Positions 19,582-31,889 of a stretch of DNA of 64,000 nt are shown piece by piece. The notes below the pieces were generated by a model. It was given only the letters and a program-made list of their open reading frames with translations, was not told where the DNA came from and made no database searches. Every line of letters starts with the position of its first letter. Position 1 is the stretch's first letter. Source of the stretch: Gnetum montanum (lineage: Eukaryota; Streptophyta; Gnetopsida; Gnetales; Gnetaceae). The position numbers and the translations under genes were made by a program. Where the stretch lies: assembly GCA_015680685.1 (NCBI GenBank), contig MNCI01029516.1, forward strand, positions 32,382 to 96,381, given 5' to 3'.

Positions 19582-20257
19582 TACCCTTGCTCTCTATATC
19601 AATCTTCAAGAGTGCACATGGAAGGGATACTCAACATCAGACACATTTGGACAAAGAGTCGAATGTACATCATCAACCGGTATGCTCAATTCATTTGTGA
19701 CATTTTTTATTGAGGTAAGTATCTTATTTCCTTTCTTACATACAGAAAGATAAAAGACTATGCTTGTAAAGTTGAAAATTCTTATGATTATCAAAATGAC
19801 GCTTCCTTTGAAGATAGGTATGAGATATTTTTCCATAACACTCTTTCTTTCTAAAATTTGTGCATTGAAATAAAATAGGGTTTACATGCCAAGGAAATAA
19901 AAATCAAAGTTCTTAATGATGAATGTTCTTATCTTAAAAATAAAAACTCAGAACTTAGAAGTGAGATTCAAAAACTGACAAAAATGTTTGAGTAGGTGAA
20001 CTAGAGCTCTATGGAGAAATCCTAAAATCAAAAATAGCATTTATTTAGGTTTGGAAAATCTTCTAAACCAAAAAACTTGAAATTCTTCTTTTGTGGTAAA
20101 TATGGCCATATTCAAGCTTTTTACTATCTTATAATGCATCACCACTCTTGGTCTTTGCAAAACCAACCTAGAAAGCAAACCATTTAGGTTTGGAGAGAAA
20201 AAGAAGGAAAGACTGAAAAGAATTTGATGGCTCAAATTACTTTCTCAATGACAATGA
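19582..20257 (+). pseudogene. Copia gag with degraded zinc knuckle
   Basis: Several frames carry gag-like sequence from just after the PBS. Near 20085-20122 the pattern FFCGKYGHIQAFY is a CCHC knuckle in which the first and last Cys are lost. Stops are frequent. It lies directly before the protease motif. Confidence 0.65.
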
Positions 20258-20311
20258 TAGTACACAGTATATTAATAGTGGGTATTCAATGCACATGATA
20301 GGTGACAAATC
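20124..20311 (+). pseudogene. Copia gag end and protease start, first copy
   Basis: Ends with SGYSMHMIGDK (near 20270-20306), the copia aspartic protease motif (usually DSGCSRHMTGD) with the catalytic Asp changed to Asn. The whole block is repeated at 22532-22719 with about 5 percent differences. Confidence 0.7.
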
Positions 20312-21218
20312 TGTTGGCACATTTAGCCGTTGCATGGAACAGTTGGAATATTTTTTTTAAGGATAGCACAAATGAAGAAGTTTAGTATGGTGAGTTAACA
20401 GGAAAACAAGCCAATATGTGAAGTGTTTGGTTGTTAAGTTGTATGGAAGCAAAATCAGAAGATTAAGGATCAGATTCTTTGCTGTTAAAGGATACACTCC
20501 CTGTTAAAGTTGACAATGTATTATCGGATTATTTAAATTAGATTAACTAAGGGTCAGGTTTAAAAATTAGATTGGCTATCATAATGCCCTGCATACGAAG
20601 GAGGCAAGAAAAACGCAACTCAGGAAATCAGGGAAAATAATGGCCAACACTGGATGCAAAAATGAACCAATCTTCAAACCTGCATAATGTAAAAAAATTT
20701 AACACAAGAATCAGATCTGAAGGCAAGTGCACATCAGACAACGGAGGACCGGCGTACGCAAGCAACAAGGGGCGGCTAAAACGGCATCTGCACATTCATT
20801 TGTAGAAAGGAAAAATGAGCAGTTTGCCTCATAAATAAAATTTTACTCAGCTTAGCACCGAAAGAAAGGAACAAAAACGCGTGTAATCTTGGGTATATTT
20901 TAAATCAAAAAAATATATCAAAAGCTAAAAGCCCTATTCCTGCAGTATTGCTGATTGGCCAACAGGTTCAATGCTTCAACTGACGGAAATTCGGAACAGT
21001 CGTTGTACAAAGACCCAAAACCCTTAGCATCAAAGACCATTCTAGATCACCATTGTTGCTATAGATTTCGTGCATTGGCTGCGGGCATCAAAACAATCTG
21101 GCCTTTGAACTGCCTTTTGCCCGCCGAGTTGGGCGCAGGCTACCGTGACAGGAGGATAACCGAACGTGCAGAACCGTGACATCAAAATTGCCGGTATTTC
21201 CAGAGGACGGTTGCATAT

Positions 21219-21434
21219 CTAGGCAGAACACATGGTGGCGTTTCCAAGTCCGGCGGCAGGGCATTCTCCCGCGGAGGCAGTTGCTGAAACGTCTTCAGTC
21301 AAGAATTTGGTTGCAAGATCTATGGCTTCGCCTTCGGGCTCGTATTTTTGGTATTCCGAGTTTTTGAATCGCATAAAGTTAATCACCGCTACTTTAAAAA
21401 GGGGGAAGATTAAATTAGATTTTCCTAACATCAT
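21219..21434 (-). CDS. Open frame in GC-richer island, unknown
   Basis: A 71-codon minus-strand frame with balanced composition, including KNSEYQKYEPEGEAIDLATK and an Ala/Gly/Cys-rich end. Composition differs from the surrounding AT-rich copia sequence. A further patch DAKGFGSLYNDCSEF appears on the same strand near 21040-20990 in another frame, so this could be exons or a decayed gene fragment. The overlapping plus-strand frame (21232-21444) is an alternative. I do not recognise the protein. Confidence 0.3.
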   Translation of the reverse strand: MMLGKSNLIFPLFKVAVINFMRFKNSEYQKYEPEGEAIDLATKFLTEDVSATASAGECPAAGLGNATMCSA

Positions 21435-21479
21435 TATAACTTAGGGATATTTCATTTAGGAATTTGAAAATAAAATAAG

Positions 21480-22435
21480 CTAAATTAACCAGATATTTTA
21501 CTAAGCAAGACTTACAAGTAATTGCCCAATAAAATTGCATTAGATTACATTAGAAATATTATAAATTACATTTCTACTTATCAGCCCATGTGTCAAATCC
21601 TGCAATAAAATACTTTGTTATGAAATATTCGCGAAATACCTTATGAAAGGGAACATATGGCTATTTATATTTGTAACTAAATTCTAGCATTTTTTATCTC
21701 TTTGGTGGTTGTAACCATCCAAAATTATTGTTGTAACTTACCTAACTAGTTGGATAAAAATCTCCTAGCTTGTTGGGCAAGTAAATTTTTAATTGGATAG
21801 TTCAATTACTTAGGAGTAAAGTTAGCTAGGATATTTAATAAGTAATCTCCCATTGGCAAACCAAGTTACTTGGGAGAGAAGTTAGGTGAGATATTTTCAA
21901 AATGTAACTTCCCTACCTACCTTTGAGCCCTATAAAAAGGCTTCAGGGGTCAAGAGGTGTGGAGGAGATGGGAAGCATCAAGGAAGTCTCACATCACACT
22001 TGGAAGATTTGTAAAGAAGATTTCTTGAAAGATGGCTTGCTAGAATAAAGATTTCAGCCTCTTTGTCATGGTCCTGTGAGTTATGCATTTCATTTTTTTT
22101 GTTTTGTTTATATTGCTTAGCTAGTGGTTTAGATAGTATCATCCTTGGCAAGTAATTTTGGGATTTTTAGATTGCTCTTATTGTTCTTGTTGCCCAATAG
22201 AGTATCATCCTTAAGAGCATTTTAGTAGTAAATTTCGTTATTGTGCAATGTTTGGGAACTACTATTGGGTTGTTGAAAAAGAGCCTCTGTTTGTAGTCAC
22301 GCCGTGGAACAATCTAGTAGTCAAGAGGGTTCAGAGAATCTTTGGTATTTTGATGGGACCAGAATAGCTTCTTTATCTTTAAAGTGATTTTCCGTGTTAT
22401 TTCAATCAGAAATTGTCAAGTCTTTTAAAGGTTCT
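21480..22435 (+). repeat. LTR-like block, family C, copy 1
   Basis: Has a TATA-like CCCTATAAAAAGGC near 21930. It then shares with 28690-29570 the ordered words ATGGCTTGCTA, TCCTGTGAGTT, TTTAGATAGTAT, ATAGCTTC and AGAAATTGTCAA. The right end runs into the gap. Confidence 0.6.
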
Positions 22436-22531
22436 NNNNNNNNNNNNNNNNNNNNNNNNNNNNNNNNNNNNNNNNNNNNNNNNNNNNNNNNNNNNNNNNN
22501 NNNNNNNNNNNNNNNNNNNNNNNNNNNNNNN
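22436..22531. other. Assembly gap
   Basis: A run of 96 N bases. Sequence after it goes back to copia sequence already seen at 20124, so the join is suspect. Confidence 0.95.
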
Positions 22532-22842
22532 CTATCTTAGATTGCATCACCACTCTTGGTCTTTGCAAAACCAAACTAGAAAGCAAACCATGTAGGTTTG
22601 GAGAGAAAAAGAAGGAAAGAATGAAAAGAATTTGATGGCTCAAATTACTTTCTCAATGACAATGATAGTATACAGTATATTAATAGTGGGTACTCAATGC
22701 ACATAATAGGTGACAAATCCTACTTCACCCATTTCACAGAATAAAATTATGGTATAGTTACTTTTGTAGATGACATGAAAGCACCTATAACAAGTATTGG
22801 TATCATAGGAGGTAAGGTAAGGGATTACCAACTATAAACAAA
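22532..22842 (+). pseudogene. Copia gag end and protease, second copy
   Basis: Repeats 20124-20311, including SGYSMHIIGDK, then continues through the rest of the protease with a stop near 22740. Confidence 0.7.
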
Positions 22843-23219
22843 GTGTTTTTTCTTGATGGATTAAAACATAATCTTCTTAGTGTAAGTCAACTTTGTAATT
22901 CAAATTCTAATGTTCTCTTTTCAAAAGAAAGTTGTAGAATACAATATTTATCTATTATAAATGTTGTGATTGAAATATCTAGAAGAGGAAATGTGTATAC
23001 CACTATTTTTGGAAATTCTCCTAACCTTGAATCCAAGTGTTTAGTAAGTTTTGTAGATGATACATGTCTTTGGCATAGGAAGTCGGGCCACATAAATAAG
23101 GAAATTCTCTAGACCTTGGTATTAAAAGAAATGGTCTGTGATCTCCCTAAGCTTATATATTTCAACCTAAATACATGTGAAGCCTGTTAAAAAGGAAAAT
23201 AAATGAGCGTAATATTTGG
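22843..23219 (+). pseudogene. Copia pre-integrase domain
   Basis: An 89-codon frame contains FFLDGLKHNLLSVSQLCN and WHRKSGHINKEI, the conserved pre-integrase (GAG_pre-integrs) block of copia polyproteins. The HHCC zinc-binding region follows with a TGA-type break near 23110. Confidence 0.85.
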
Positions 23220-23995
23220 TAAGAAAAATAGTATTTCTACTACCCATCCCTTGGATCTAATCATATGGATGTGGTTAGTCTAATTCAAACTCTTAGCTTA
23301 TGAAAGAAAAGATATTTTTTTACCATTGTTCATGATTATTCTTGCTTTACTTGGGTTGCCTTTTTGTATTGCAAAGATGAGATGTTTGATCATTTTTTGA
23401 GAATTAGCAATTAGATCCAAAAAGAAAAAGGATATGGTATTAAAATTATTAGAAGTGACAATGGAGATGAGTTCAAAAATGCAAAATTTGAATAGTTCTG
23501 TCAAATGAATGACATTCTACATCAATTCTCTGCTACAAGAACTCCTCAAAAAAATGGTGTAGCTAAATGAAAGAACAAAATCCTAAATGAGATGGGGAGA
23601 GTGATATTAAATGATCGAAGCCTTCCTCATCACTTCTAGGCTGAAGCCATCAACATTACTTGTTACATGTCCAACAGAGTTCTAGTAAGAAGATTTACTT
23701 CAAAAACTCCTTATGAATTATGGATTGAAAGAAAACCTTCAATAGCTTTTTTTCATGTTTTTGGTTCAAAATGCTATATTCTAAATGATAAAGATAACTT
23801 ATAAAAGCTTGATTCCAAAACCAATGAAGGAAATTTCTTAGGATATTCTCTAGTTAGTAGGACATATAGAGTGTTTAACAAAAGAATAAATATGGTGGAG
23901 GAAATCATAAATATTAGAATAGATGATTATGACATTACTTGTCCTCAACCTGATGATGAAACTATTCCCATTCAAAAATTATCTAGCCCAATTTT
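23220..23995 (+). pseudogene. Copia integrase core
   Basis: Readable copia integrase: FTWVAFLYCKDEMFDHF, then IIRSDNGDEFKN (second catalytic Asp region) and a degraded 'NGVAK' where NG(V/I)AERKN with the Glu is expected. PYELWIERKPS and FFHVFGSKCYILNDKD follow. Many single stops. The same order is seen in the second copy at 55613-56344. Confidence 0.85.
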
Positions 23996-24229
23996 AGTGC
24001 AAGATGACAAAAATTAAAAATCTAGTATTGATCATGAAGAGGAAGAAAATGAAAATGATCAAGAGATATCCTCCACTCTATCAAAAATGCCCCGACTTAG
24101 CAAAACTCACTCTCTTAATGATGTAACTGGCGAAGTTCAAGATGATGTTCATACTAGAAGCCAAATCAAAGTGATTTTTTTCTTTTCTACATATCTCTTC
24201 CAACTTGAACCCAAAACCTTTAAGGAAGT

Positions 24230-25160
24230 TGAAAAATAAGAAGGATGGATTTCTACTATGCAAGATGAACTTATTCAATTTTCTAGAAATGATGTATGGG
24301 AATTAACAGCTAGGCCCACTGATAAACTTGTTATTGAAACAAAATGGATCTTTAGGAATAAGACTAATGATAATGGAAACATCATTAAAAACAAGCCTAG
24401 ATTAGTTACCAAAGGATACAACCAATAAGAAGGAATAGATTTTGATGAAACGTTTGCTCCTATTTCTAGGCTAGAATATATTAGACTTCTTCTTGCCTAT
24501 GCTAGCATTAACAACATCAAGCTCTATCAAATGGATGTCAAAAGTGCCTTCTTAAATGAAATCATACAAGAATAATCTTGCATTAAACAACTTGAAGGAT
24601 TTGTTGATTCCATCAAGACTGATCATATCTACAAGGTCAAGAAAGCTTTCTATGGTCTTAAACATGCTCCTAGAGCTTGATATGAAAGGCTTTCTCAACA
24701 CCTCACATCAAATGGATTTGAAAGAGGTAAAGCTAATGTTACATTATTTCTTAAAAGAAAAGGTAAAGATCTTCTAATTATTCAAATCTATGTTGATGGT
24801 ATTATTTTTGGTGCCACTAATGAAATTCTTCGCAAGAAATTTTCTGATCTCATGTAGTTTGAATTTGAAATGAGCATGATGAAAGAACTCAAGAACGTTC
24901 TTGGGTTTCAAGTCTATCAAACAACTAATGGAACCTTCATATGCCAAACCAAATATGTAAAAGATCTTTTTCTCAAATATGTCTTAGCTATCATCAAAGA
25001 TAAAGGTACTCTTATGGTTGCAAATTCTAAACTTATTAAAGATGATCAAGGTATGCCAATTAATCCCAAGCTTTATAGAGAAATGATTGGTAGTCTTCTT
25101 TATTTAACTGCTAGTAGACCAAATATAGCTTTAAGTGTAGGATTGTATGCTAAATATTAG
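24230..25160 (+). pseudogene. Copia reverse transcriptase
   Basis: Contains KTKWIFRNK-like and LVTKGYNQ-like blocks, FDETFAPISRLEYIRLLLAY, YQMDVKSAFLN and YGLKHAPRA. The catalytic motif reads IYVDGIIFGAT: the second Asp of YVDD is Gly. The C-terminal part is open at 24870-25160 (MIGSLLYLTASRPNIALSVG). Dead because of stops and the catalytic change. Confidence 0.9.
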
Positions 25161-25259
25161 TCAATCCCAAAATATTCTCATTACTAGGCTAGTAAACATA
25201 TTTTTTTACTACTTAAAACATACTACTAACTAGAGCCTTTGGTATCCAAAGGATTCCTC

Positions 25260-25704
25260 CCTTGATCTTGCTAGTTATTATGATGTATATTAGGCAGGTT
25301 GTTCTAATGATCATCATAGCATGAGTGGCAACTATTTCTTCTTAGGGAGAAGTCTTGTCTCTTGGCCAACCAAGAAGCAAACCTCTATAGATCTCTCAAT
25401 AGTAAAAGTTAAATATAGCTCTACCAGTAGTTGTTGTGCTTATTTACTTTTAATGAAAGAAACTCTCAAATATTTAGGAGTAAACATAGACTCAACTCCT
25501 ATTTATTGTGATAATAAGAGTACCATCAACATGACAAATAATCCCATCCAACAGTTTCATACCAAACATGTTGAGATTCTCCATCACTTTATATGGGAAC
25601 ATACACAAGGTGGTCATGTAAGGTTAGAGTTTATTGGAACTAAGAGTCAACTAGTTGATGCCTTCACCAAACCTCTAGATGAACATCGATTGGCATCTCT
25701 ATGA
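25260..25704 (+). pseudogene. Copia RNase H
   Basis: Open from 25321 for 127 codons: MSGNYFFLGRSLVSWPTKKQ, IYCDNKSTINMTNNP, TKHVEILHHFIWEH and LVDAFTKPLDEHRL. These are the standard copia RNase H blocks. The first catalytic Asp region (ADWAGC) is degraded to 'AGCSND'. Confidence 0.9.
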
Positions 25705-25940
25705 AAAGATATGGAGATAGGACCTTGTCCTATCATGTAAGTATTTTCATTTTTTCTATCCTAATTCAACATAAAAAAACAAACAAAAGCAAACAAAAAA
25801 AACAAAAACATTTTTTTTAATCTATGCATCTATTTAGGGGGAGCTTGCCTCACCTTTTTGGTTATGTACAAAAAATAGGAGAAGAAGTCTATGTGTTATT
25901 ATGTATTACTAATCCATTTTCTTCAGTTTTGAACATTACC

Positions 25941-25954
25941 AAAAAGGGGAGGAT
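25941..25954 (+). other. Copia polypurine tract
   Basis: AAAAAGGGGAGGAT lies immediately before the 3' LTR, as expected for plus-strand priming. Confidence 0.85.
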
Positions 25955-27141
25955 TGTTGATCTTTTGGTATGTCAAAACCTTAAAGGAAAATGGAGAACA
26001 TAGGTTGTTTTTTATATGTGTGTGTGATTGTTATGCTTGTAGGACAAAACCTTGAATCAAGACAAGAAGGTTTGCGGAAGTTTGATGAGAATGAATTAGG
26101 AACAAAGAATTCATCATTCAAAGGAAGTTAAAGAAAGACATCTCTAAGAAATAGTAGACATCTTGGCAAAATTGAAGGATGCTTAGTAAAAGACATCTTC
26201 AAGAAATAAAAAATATCTTTCCTCAGGCAAAGGCATCTTCACCAAACAAAGATATCTTCATAGAAGGTAAGCCAATTTCAAAAAGGCATCTTTTACTAGA
26301 CAAAGATGTCTTCTCAAAAAGGAAGTATGAAGACTAGTTTCAGAAAGATGTCTTCCCCTAAATGAAGACATCTTCCTAAAATGAATGTTTTATAAATACA
26401 TCTTTCCTAGACAAATACATCTTTCCAAAATAGAAGGCAAATATAGAAAGACAACTCAAGCACAAAGAAGATGTCTTCCATGACCATTAGCTACTATTAC
26501 CTAGGCATTGTATGAGTTTCAAGATGGATTTGGAAACATGGTAGCTATAAGAAGACATCATATGCATTAGGAAAAGAGCAAGCTCTTGTAGTATCATTAT
26601 CTAATCATTCATGATCATTGTTGTTCCTCATTGTATTATCATTTGTCCATTGTAAAGTGTATTGTACCTCAAAGTACAGGGATCAATAAACCAAGTTGCA
26701 TACATCTCTTGTAATTGTTGTTCTCCCTTGTTTCCCTATGGGGTTGATGTACTTCTTATAGGAAGGCATCTTATTTAGCTTGTTAGCATCCTACAGGATT
26801 GAGTGGTTGGTGTTGCGACACAACACTCTTGAGCATAGCTCAAGATTGTAAAAGTTGTGGAAACCTAAAAATCACATTTCAAGCCTAACAAGACCTTGCA
26901 AGGTTGAGTGGTTGGTGTGGCATCACAACACTCTAGAGTGAGGCTTGAAGATTGTATAGGGTGTGGATCCTTCAAACCTCAATTTGGAAGGAATAAAGTC
27001 CAGAGGTATGCTTGTGAACTATCCTCTAAGTGTGGACTAGCCAAGTTGGGGAACCATGCAAAAATTAGTGTGCTATTGTGTCAAAGAATTGAAAATTAGG
27101 GAACTTATTCATTCCCATCCCTTCTAAGTTCAATGATCCAT
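25955..27141 (+). repeat. Copia 3' LTR
   Basis: Begins TGTTGATCTTTTGGTATGTC and ends TTCAATGATCCA. It has the same GATGTCTT/AAGACATC-rich U3 as the 5' LTR (26131-26480). About 40 extra bases are present near 26600. Many substitutions separate the two LTRs, so insertion is old. Confidence 0.9.
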
Positions 27142-27646
27142 AGTTTAATATTTAAATAATGCATTTATTATTTGAGAAATTTATGTTAATGCATTCTAAT
27201 TAATAAAGTAATTAGTGATTAACTAAAACACATAAGCATAACCATTTCGAGCATGTGTTAACATTTGGTAATCCCAATAGTGCTTAATGCTTGGTAGCCC
27301 AGTAACATGTTCAAGATGTGTATGGTAAATGGGAAAGGATGCTTATTTAGGATTAGTTAAGATATTCATTAGTTATTAGAATAGTTAAATACTTAATTAC
27401 TTTGTTTTCTAGCACTTAGGCGATACAAGTAAAAAGCATAAAATGATAAAAATCATATGCCTCGGTTACACTTAACCATACCTTTGCACTTCACAAGTGA
27501 AACTGAGAAGATAATGATCACGTCCTTGATATTCACTTCCTAGACCTAGTATACTTGGATAGCTAAAATCTATGGAGTTCACCAGATCACTTAGTGAACG
27601 CTAGTGATTCATATTGTTGGACGTAGGGTATGTTTGTTGCTCATCA
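27142..27646 (+). mobile_element. Old Ty3-type LTR, right part (R-U5)
   Basis: Resumes the LTR cut at 18422. It contains the family U5 words TTCGAGCATGTG, TTGGTAATCCCA and GGTAGCCCAG, and ends TTGTTGCTCATCA. With the left part the LTR is about 830 bp. It is followed at once by a primer-binding site, so it was a 5' LTR. Confidence 0.8.
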
Positions 27647-27665
27647 TTGGTGCTGTTGCTAGGGA
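27647..27665 (+). other. Ty3-type primer-binding site
   Basis: TTGGTGCTGTTGCTAGGGA directly follows the LTR. It resembles the TGGCGCCGTTGCCGGGGA site of Athila/Tat-type plant elements and the site at 47735-47754 (minus). Confidence 0.75.
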
Positions 27666-28689
27666 CTTTAATTATCTATGTGCACTGTCTAGGAGTTAGT
27701 AAAATTATTTAAAGATGTTGTAACAAACCTAAAAGTTGCAATTGTTAGAAATAATAATAATAGTAAAAGCACACAATTTTTCTTTGCAACTAAAATATCT
27801 TCTTCTCACAAGGATAATTTTCCATTGATTTAAGAAATCATATCCAAAGTTACTAAAACAATAACTGATCTGAAGTTAATATAATAAAATCAAAATTCTT
27901 TCTCCAAATAAGAACAAAAACAATTAACAAAGCTCGTCATTTCGACCATTGTATCATCAAGTAGACTTTTACTACCTAAGAAGTGACATCTACTCAAGAA
28001 AATAATAATGAATTTTTACTAGTAACACTGCATCATGGCTCTTCCCTACATAACCATCACAAATAATGAATTTTTCACTTACCTACACATGGAAAATTTA
28101 ATAGTGACAACTACAATTTTCAAATGAAAGTAGACAACACTAACATGCAACAACGTTAGCAACATGGCCAAGGTGAAGTCAAAAAATGCAAAAAGATGAT
28201 TCAATGCTCAATGGTGGTTTAATCAAACCAAGAGATGGCCAATTGCAAACCCTAAAAGATTATTTGAAATAACCAAACGAGTGAAATAGGAAATTCCAAT
28301 CCCAATTCCAATGGAAATGGTAGAGGCAATGCCAACGTAGGAGATCATGATGGTTGAAGATGTAGCTTCTTCCAATTGAGATGGAGCTAGGAGCACCAGT
28401 AGTTTTAGGAGAAGGATGAGTTAAAAGGTAGATCTTGAGACATTTCTAAGCAACTCTACAATTGACAAAACATGTAGCAACACACCAAAGATGCCAAATA
28501 AGTCTATGATCTAAACATCTACTTGCTCATCATGGTGACACTACTCTTACACCAATTACATGCCAATAAGCAATGCAGTAGTGAAAGCAAAAAAGGCAGT
28601 GCAACACAATGGTAACAAACCCTCATGCTTGAACTATGCTAGAGAAAATTGTGTTTCATATTTTAAGTTGCAAGCTAGGGTGGAGCATA
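27666..28689 (+). other. Leader and decayed internal region of old Ty3 element
   Basis: AT-rich and full of stops in all frames. No gag or pol motif could be read. No matching 3' LTR was found, so the element is truncated. Confidence 0.4.
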
Positions 28690-29570
28690 ATTAAAAACAT
28701 TATATATATTATGATGGCCACAAGTTATAAGATAAGTTTCAAAAGGTAATACATGTATATGTGGTAAGGTTACAATTTAGAAGGGAAGATCTATAGAGCT
28801 TTATTTATTCTAAGCTCATTTTCACATGAAGGTTATATAAAAACCTAACTAAATTTCCTAAATATTTGTATTTGAAAGGACACTTGCTAATTGTGGCATG
28901 TATTTCTCCAATTTTTGTAACTTCCTATGGTAACTTTTATGATATTTGTTACAAAGAAAATACTTAGCAACCATAGCTCAAATTTCTCATAACCCCCATG
29001 AAAGCTATAACTCCTAAGGTTGTTATAAATTTATATTCCTAAGATATTTGTAAGACCCTTAACTTTTCATGATTATTATAACTACCTTAAGGTCATTATA
29101 AAAGGACTTTCAAATGTAGAGGAAAAGAGAGATTTTGGAAAAGGGATTTTTGAAAAAGAGGAAATATTGAAGATCGTAAAAGCATGGCTTGCTAAAGACA
29201 TCAATTCAATGATTTTGTTCTAATCCTGTGAGTTCATTCTTTCCCATTTTGTTTTAGTTGTTTAGCTAATGGTTTAGATAGTATTGTGCTTGGCATTTAA
29301 TTTTTGGATTCTTCTAGGTTGTCTTTATAGCTCTATTTTTACACAATATTAGAATTCTATTAAGATTTTCCATAGAAGAGCTTATGTTATTGAAAAGCCT
29401 CAAGAGCAATTTAATAGTAATGTCTTAACGAAATTGCTTGTTTTGAGCGTAGAGAATCTAGGATAGTCCTTTGTTATTTTGAGATGATTGAAATAGCTTC
29501 ATTGTTTTAAAGTGTATTGCTTTGATATTTCAATCCAGAAATTGTCAAATTTTTGAAGGCTCTGTTGAAT
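28690..29570 (+). repeat. LTR-like block, family C, copy 2
   Basis: Shares its promoter-proximal and downstream order with 21480-22435: TATAAAAGG near 29100, then ATGGCTTGCTA, TCCTGTGAGTT, GTTTAGATAGTAT, TAGCTTCATTG and AGAAATTGTCAAAT. A second, weaker repetition of its last part follows about 240 bp later (29660-29750). Confidence 0.6.
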
Positions 29571-31889
29571 GTAATCATTGACAATTATTAAACTAGCCAA
29601 AATAGAGATTCATACTTTGTCATTTACGTAGTAATCTTTGGTAGTATAATAAGATTGTCTTTTTGAAATTGCTTGTTGAGCTTAGAAGGTTTGGACAATT
29701 TGTAGTTATTGAATTAATAATAGCTTTATTGTGAAGTGTTTCCTCCTATCAATTTATCTTACTTAAATATTTGATATTTTACACAAATCTACTTTCTTCT
29801 ATTTTCTCTTTCTAAGTCCATTGAATCTCACTCCATTTTTTGTTTTCTTGCAGAACTTTCTCTATGAGGAAAATTAGGAGTAGATTGACAAAATTATGCT
29901 CAAATGTTTTTGCAAAATTTTATTTGTTACAAATAGAATACTATAGGGATCATATAGACTAAGTGATTGAACAAAATAGGAACCTTCAATAACTTATAAT
30001 ATTTGACAAAGTTAGCTAAATCTCTTTTATGATAGCCAGTTATAGTTTTATACATAACCCAACCATTTTAATATTCACAACAACAAACACATACTCATGT
30101 CTAGTACATTTCATAACTACTGAGTTTATTTGGATGTATTTGGGCTTTAGTGTTTCCAGAGACCAGTAAGCACCTAAACCCTATTTGAAGAACACCTTCG
30201 ATCCCATGACATCCCAAGGTCTCAAGACCATGAGGTTCCCAACATTGGTGGTTTGGTCCCAAACGATTACCAACACTAACATTATTACTAGCCTCATCTT
30301 CCCTAATCAACAAGGAATCCTTTTTCATCTAGAGCATTATCTTAATTATTGCAAGTACAAGAATTTTTAACTAGCTTCACTATGGGTTACAAGCATGCTA
30401 AATCTTTAGGTGTTTAACCGGTTCATGACATCGCTTATCAAAGATGCTCAACACCTAGCTCTTTCATAGCTCCACATTTGTAAATTTCTTAATATTAACA
30501 TCTCTATTATTATTTGTTTGTTATATATATGTAATCTCTTCCATGTGAGGATTGCCTTGTAGAGGTAGTTTTGTTTAAGTTTGATATGCCTAGCTACCTC
30601 TCTCACTAGGGTTTAGTAGGCCTTAGGCTAATTTTTGCATTGTAACTTTCCACTTCTTTTTGGTTAATACAAAATGCATCTTGAGTTTCTCTACAAAAAT
30701 ATATCCAATTTATGGTAATTTATTTCTCCACAAAAAAATTATATAGTTTATATTTTTTTAACATTTAGATATACATTATTGGAAAAATCTACAATTAAAA
30801 AGGATTCAAAATCTTTGTTTACTTTAATAAAGATGATTCATCATAACTTTAGAAAGAAGCACCTTTATATTGAGAAAGTTCCACTTTGATTGGATAAGAA
30901 ATCTCAGTGTGCAATGTTAATAGCTTAAATGTATATAATCTTTATAAGTTATATATGATAACTAAGCATGATTAATAACATAATAATACTACTAAATAGA
31001 CATCACTTATAATCATGGGCAAAGACTTTTTTAAAGTTAATCTAGAAGATGTATACATTCAATGTCATAAATATCTATTATAACGTAGCATTACTCTATA
31101 GTCATGGTTGATTGTGTAATTGTTTAGTTATTTATTTAAATACTATAACCATGTATTCTATATCATGGGTTGATATTATCATACTAATTTGACTATTTTT
31201 AGAGTCCTTGTTCATATCAAATAACTCAATTTATCTTGCTATTCCAAACATTTATTTTTAATACATTAATATTTCAATAAAAGTTTCTAATCATACTATA
31301 AATAACCTTTATTTTCTAATTTAGACCATGTAATGTTAGCGAAATGTTAAGGCTCTTAGTTTAAAATATATATAATTTAACTATTAAATGTTTAATATAA
31401 TGCCTTACTTGAAGTGTAACCTTATGATACTTTGACGCGTATGCTACTCCGTCAAAGCGGTTAGAGCCAACCATCCATGCAATTGTAAAGTCCGTCCATG
31501 GGATACAAATCAATCTCGACTTAACAATGATTCGATTTACGGAAAAAATAATGCTATCTCTAATAATCCGTACTATCGTTTTTAAAAACTGTTAAATACG
31601 TGCATGTGCCCACCAACAGGTGATGAGGCGCAAATCGCTAGAATAATGGCACCAACTTTCAACGTCAGAATTATGTAAAAAAAATTTCATTCGAGAAAAG
31701 AATTCTATGCAACGGACCCGCCCAAAGCAAATGACGACATACTGTCGGACTATTTCCACTAATGACTTAAAAATAAAGTCTTACGAAGGGCATGCCTGGC
31801 AACCGTGATTAAGGACTTAATTACATCAAGAAACAAAAAACATATAGAGAAAAGGGAGCCAACGAAGATTGAATATTCGATACATGTTG
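29571..31889. other. AT-rich non-coding DNA
   Basis: No convincing gene. A 75-codon minus-strand frame at 30328-30101 has balanced composition but no recognised motif. From about 31430 GC rises, approaching the gene-like island. Confidence 0.45.

Larger units (their letters stand above)
20312..22435 (+). mobile_element. Insertion inside copia protease
   Basis: Copia homology stops at 20311 and resumes after the gap. The insertion begins TGTTGGCAC. It has a GC-richer central part (20700-21430) and an LTR-like right part (21480-22435) related to 28690-29570. The right end is lost in the gap, so the type of insertion cannot be decided. It could be a solo LTR or truncated element with captured sequence. 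Confidence 0.55.
18423..27141 (+). mobile_element. Ty1/copia retrotransposon, complete but decayed
   Basis: Two LTRs of about 1.1-1.2 kb in the same orientation flank gag, protease, integrase, RT and RNase H in the copia order. A tRNA-Met-like PBS follows the 5' LTR and a purine tract precedes the 3' LTR. The bases TAGTTTA occur on both sides (18416-18422 and 27142-27148), consistent with a target duplication. It is inserted in an older LTR, whose two halves lie at 18094-18422 and 27142-27646. The internal region has many stops and contains a further insertion and the assembly gap. Confidence 0.9.

Noticed and set aside
30101-30370. Balanced-composition frames on both strands
   Set aside because: No motif, splice or promoter evidence supports a gene, so it is only mentioned in the surrounding non-coding entry.
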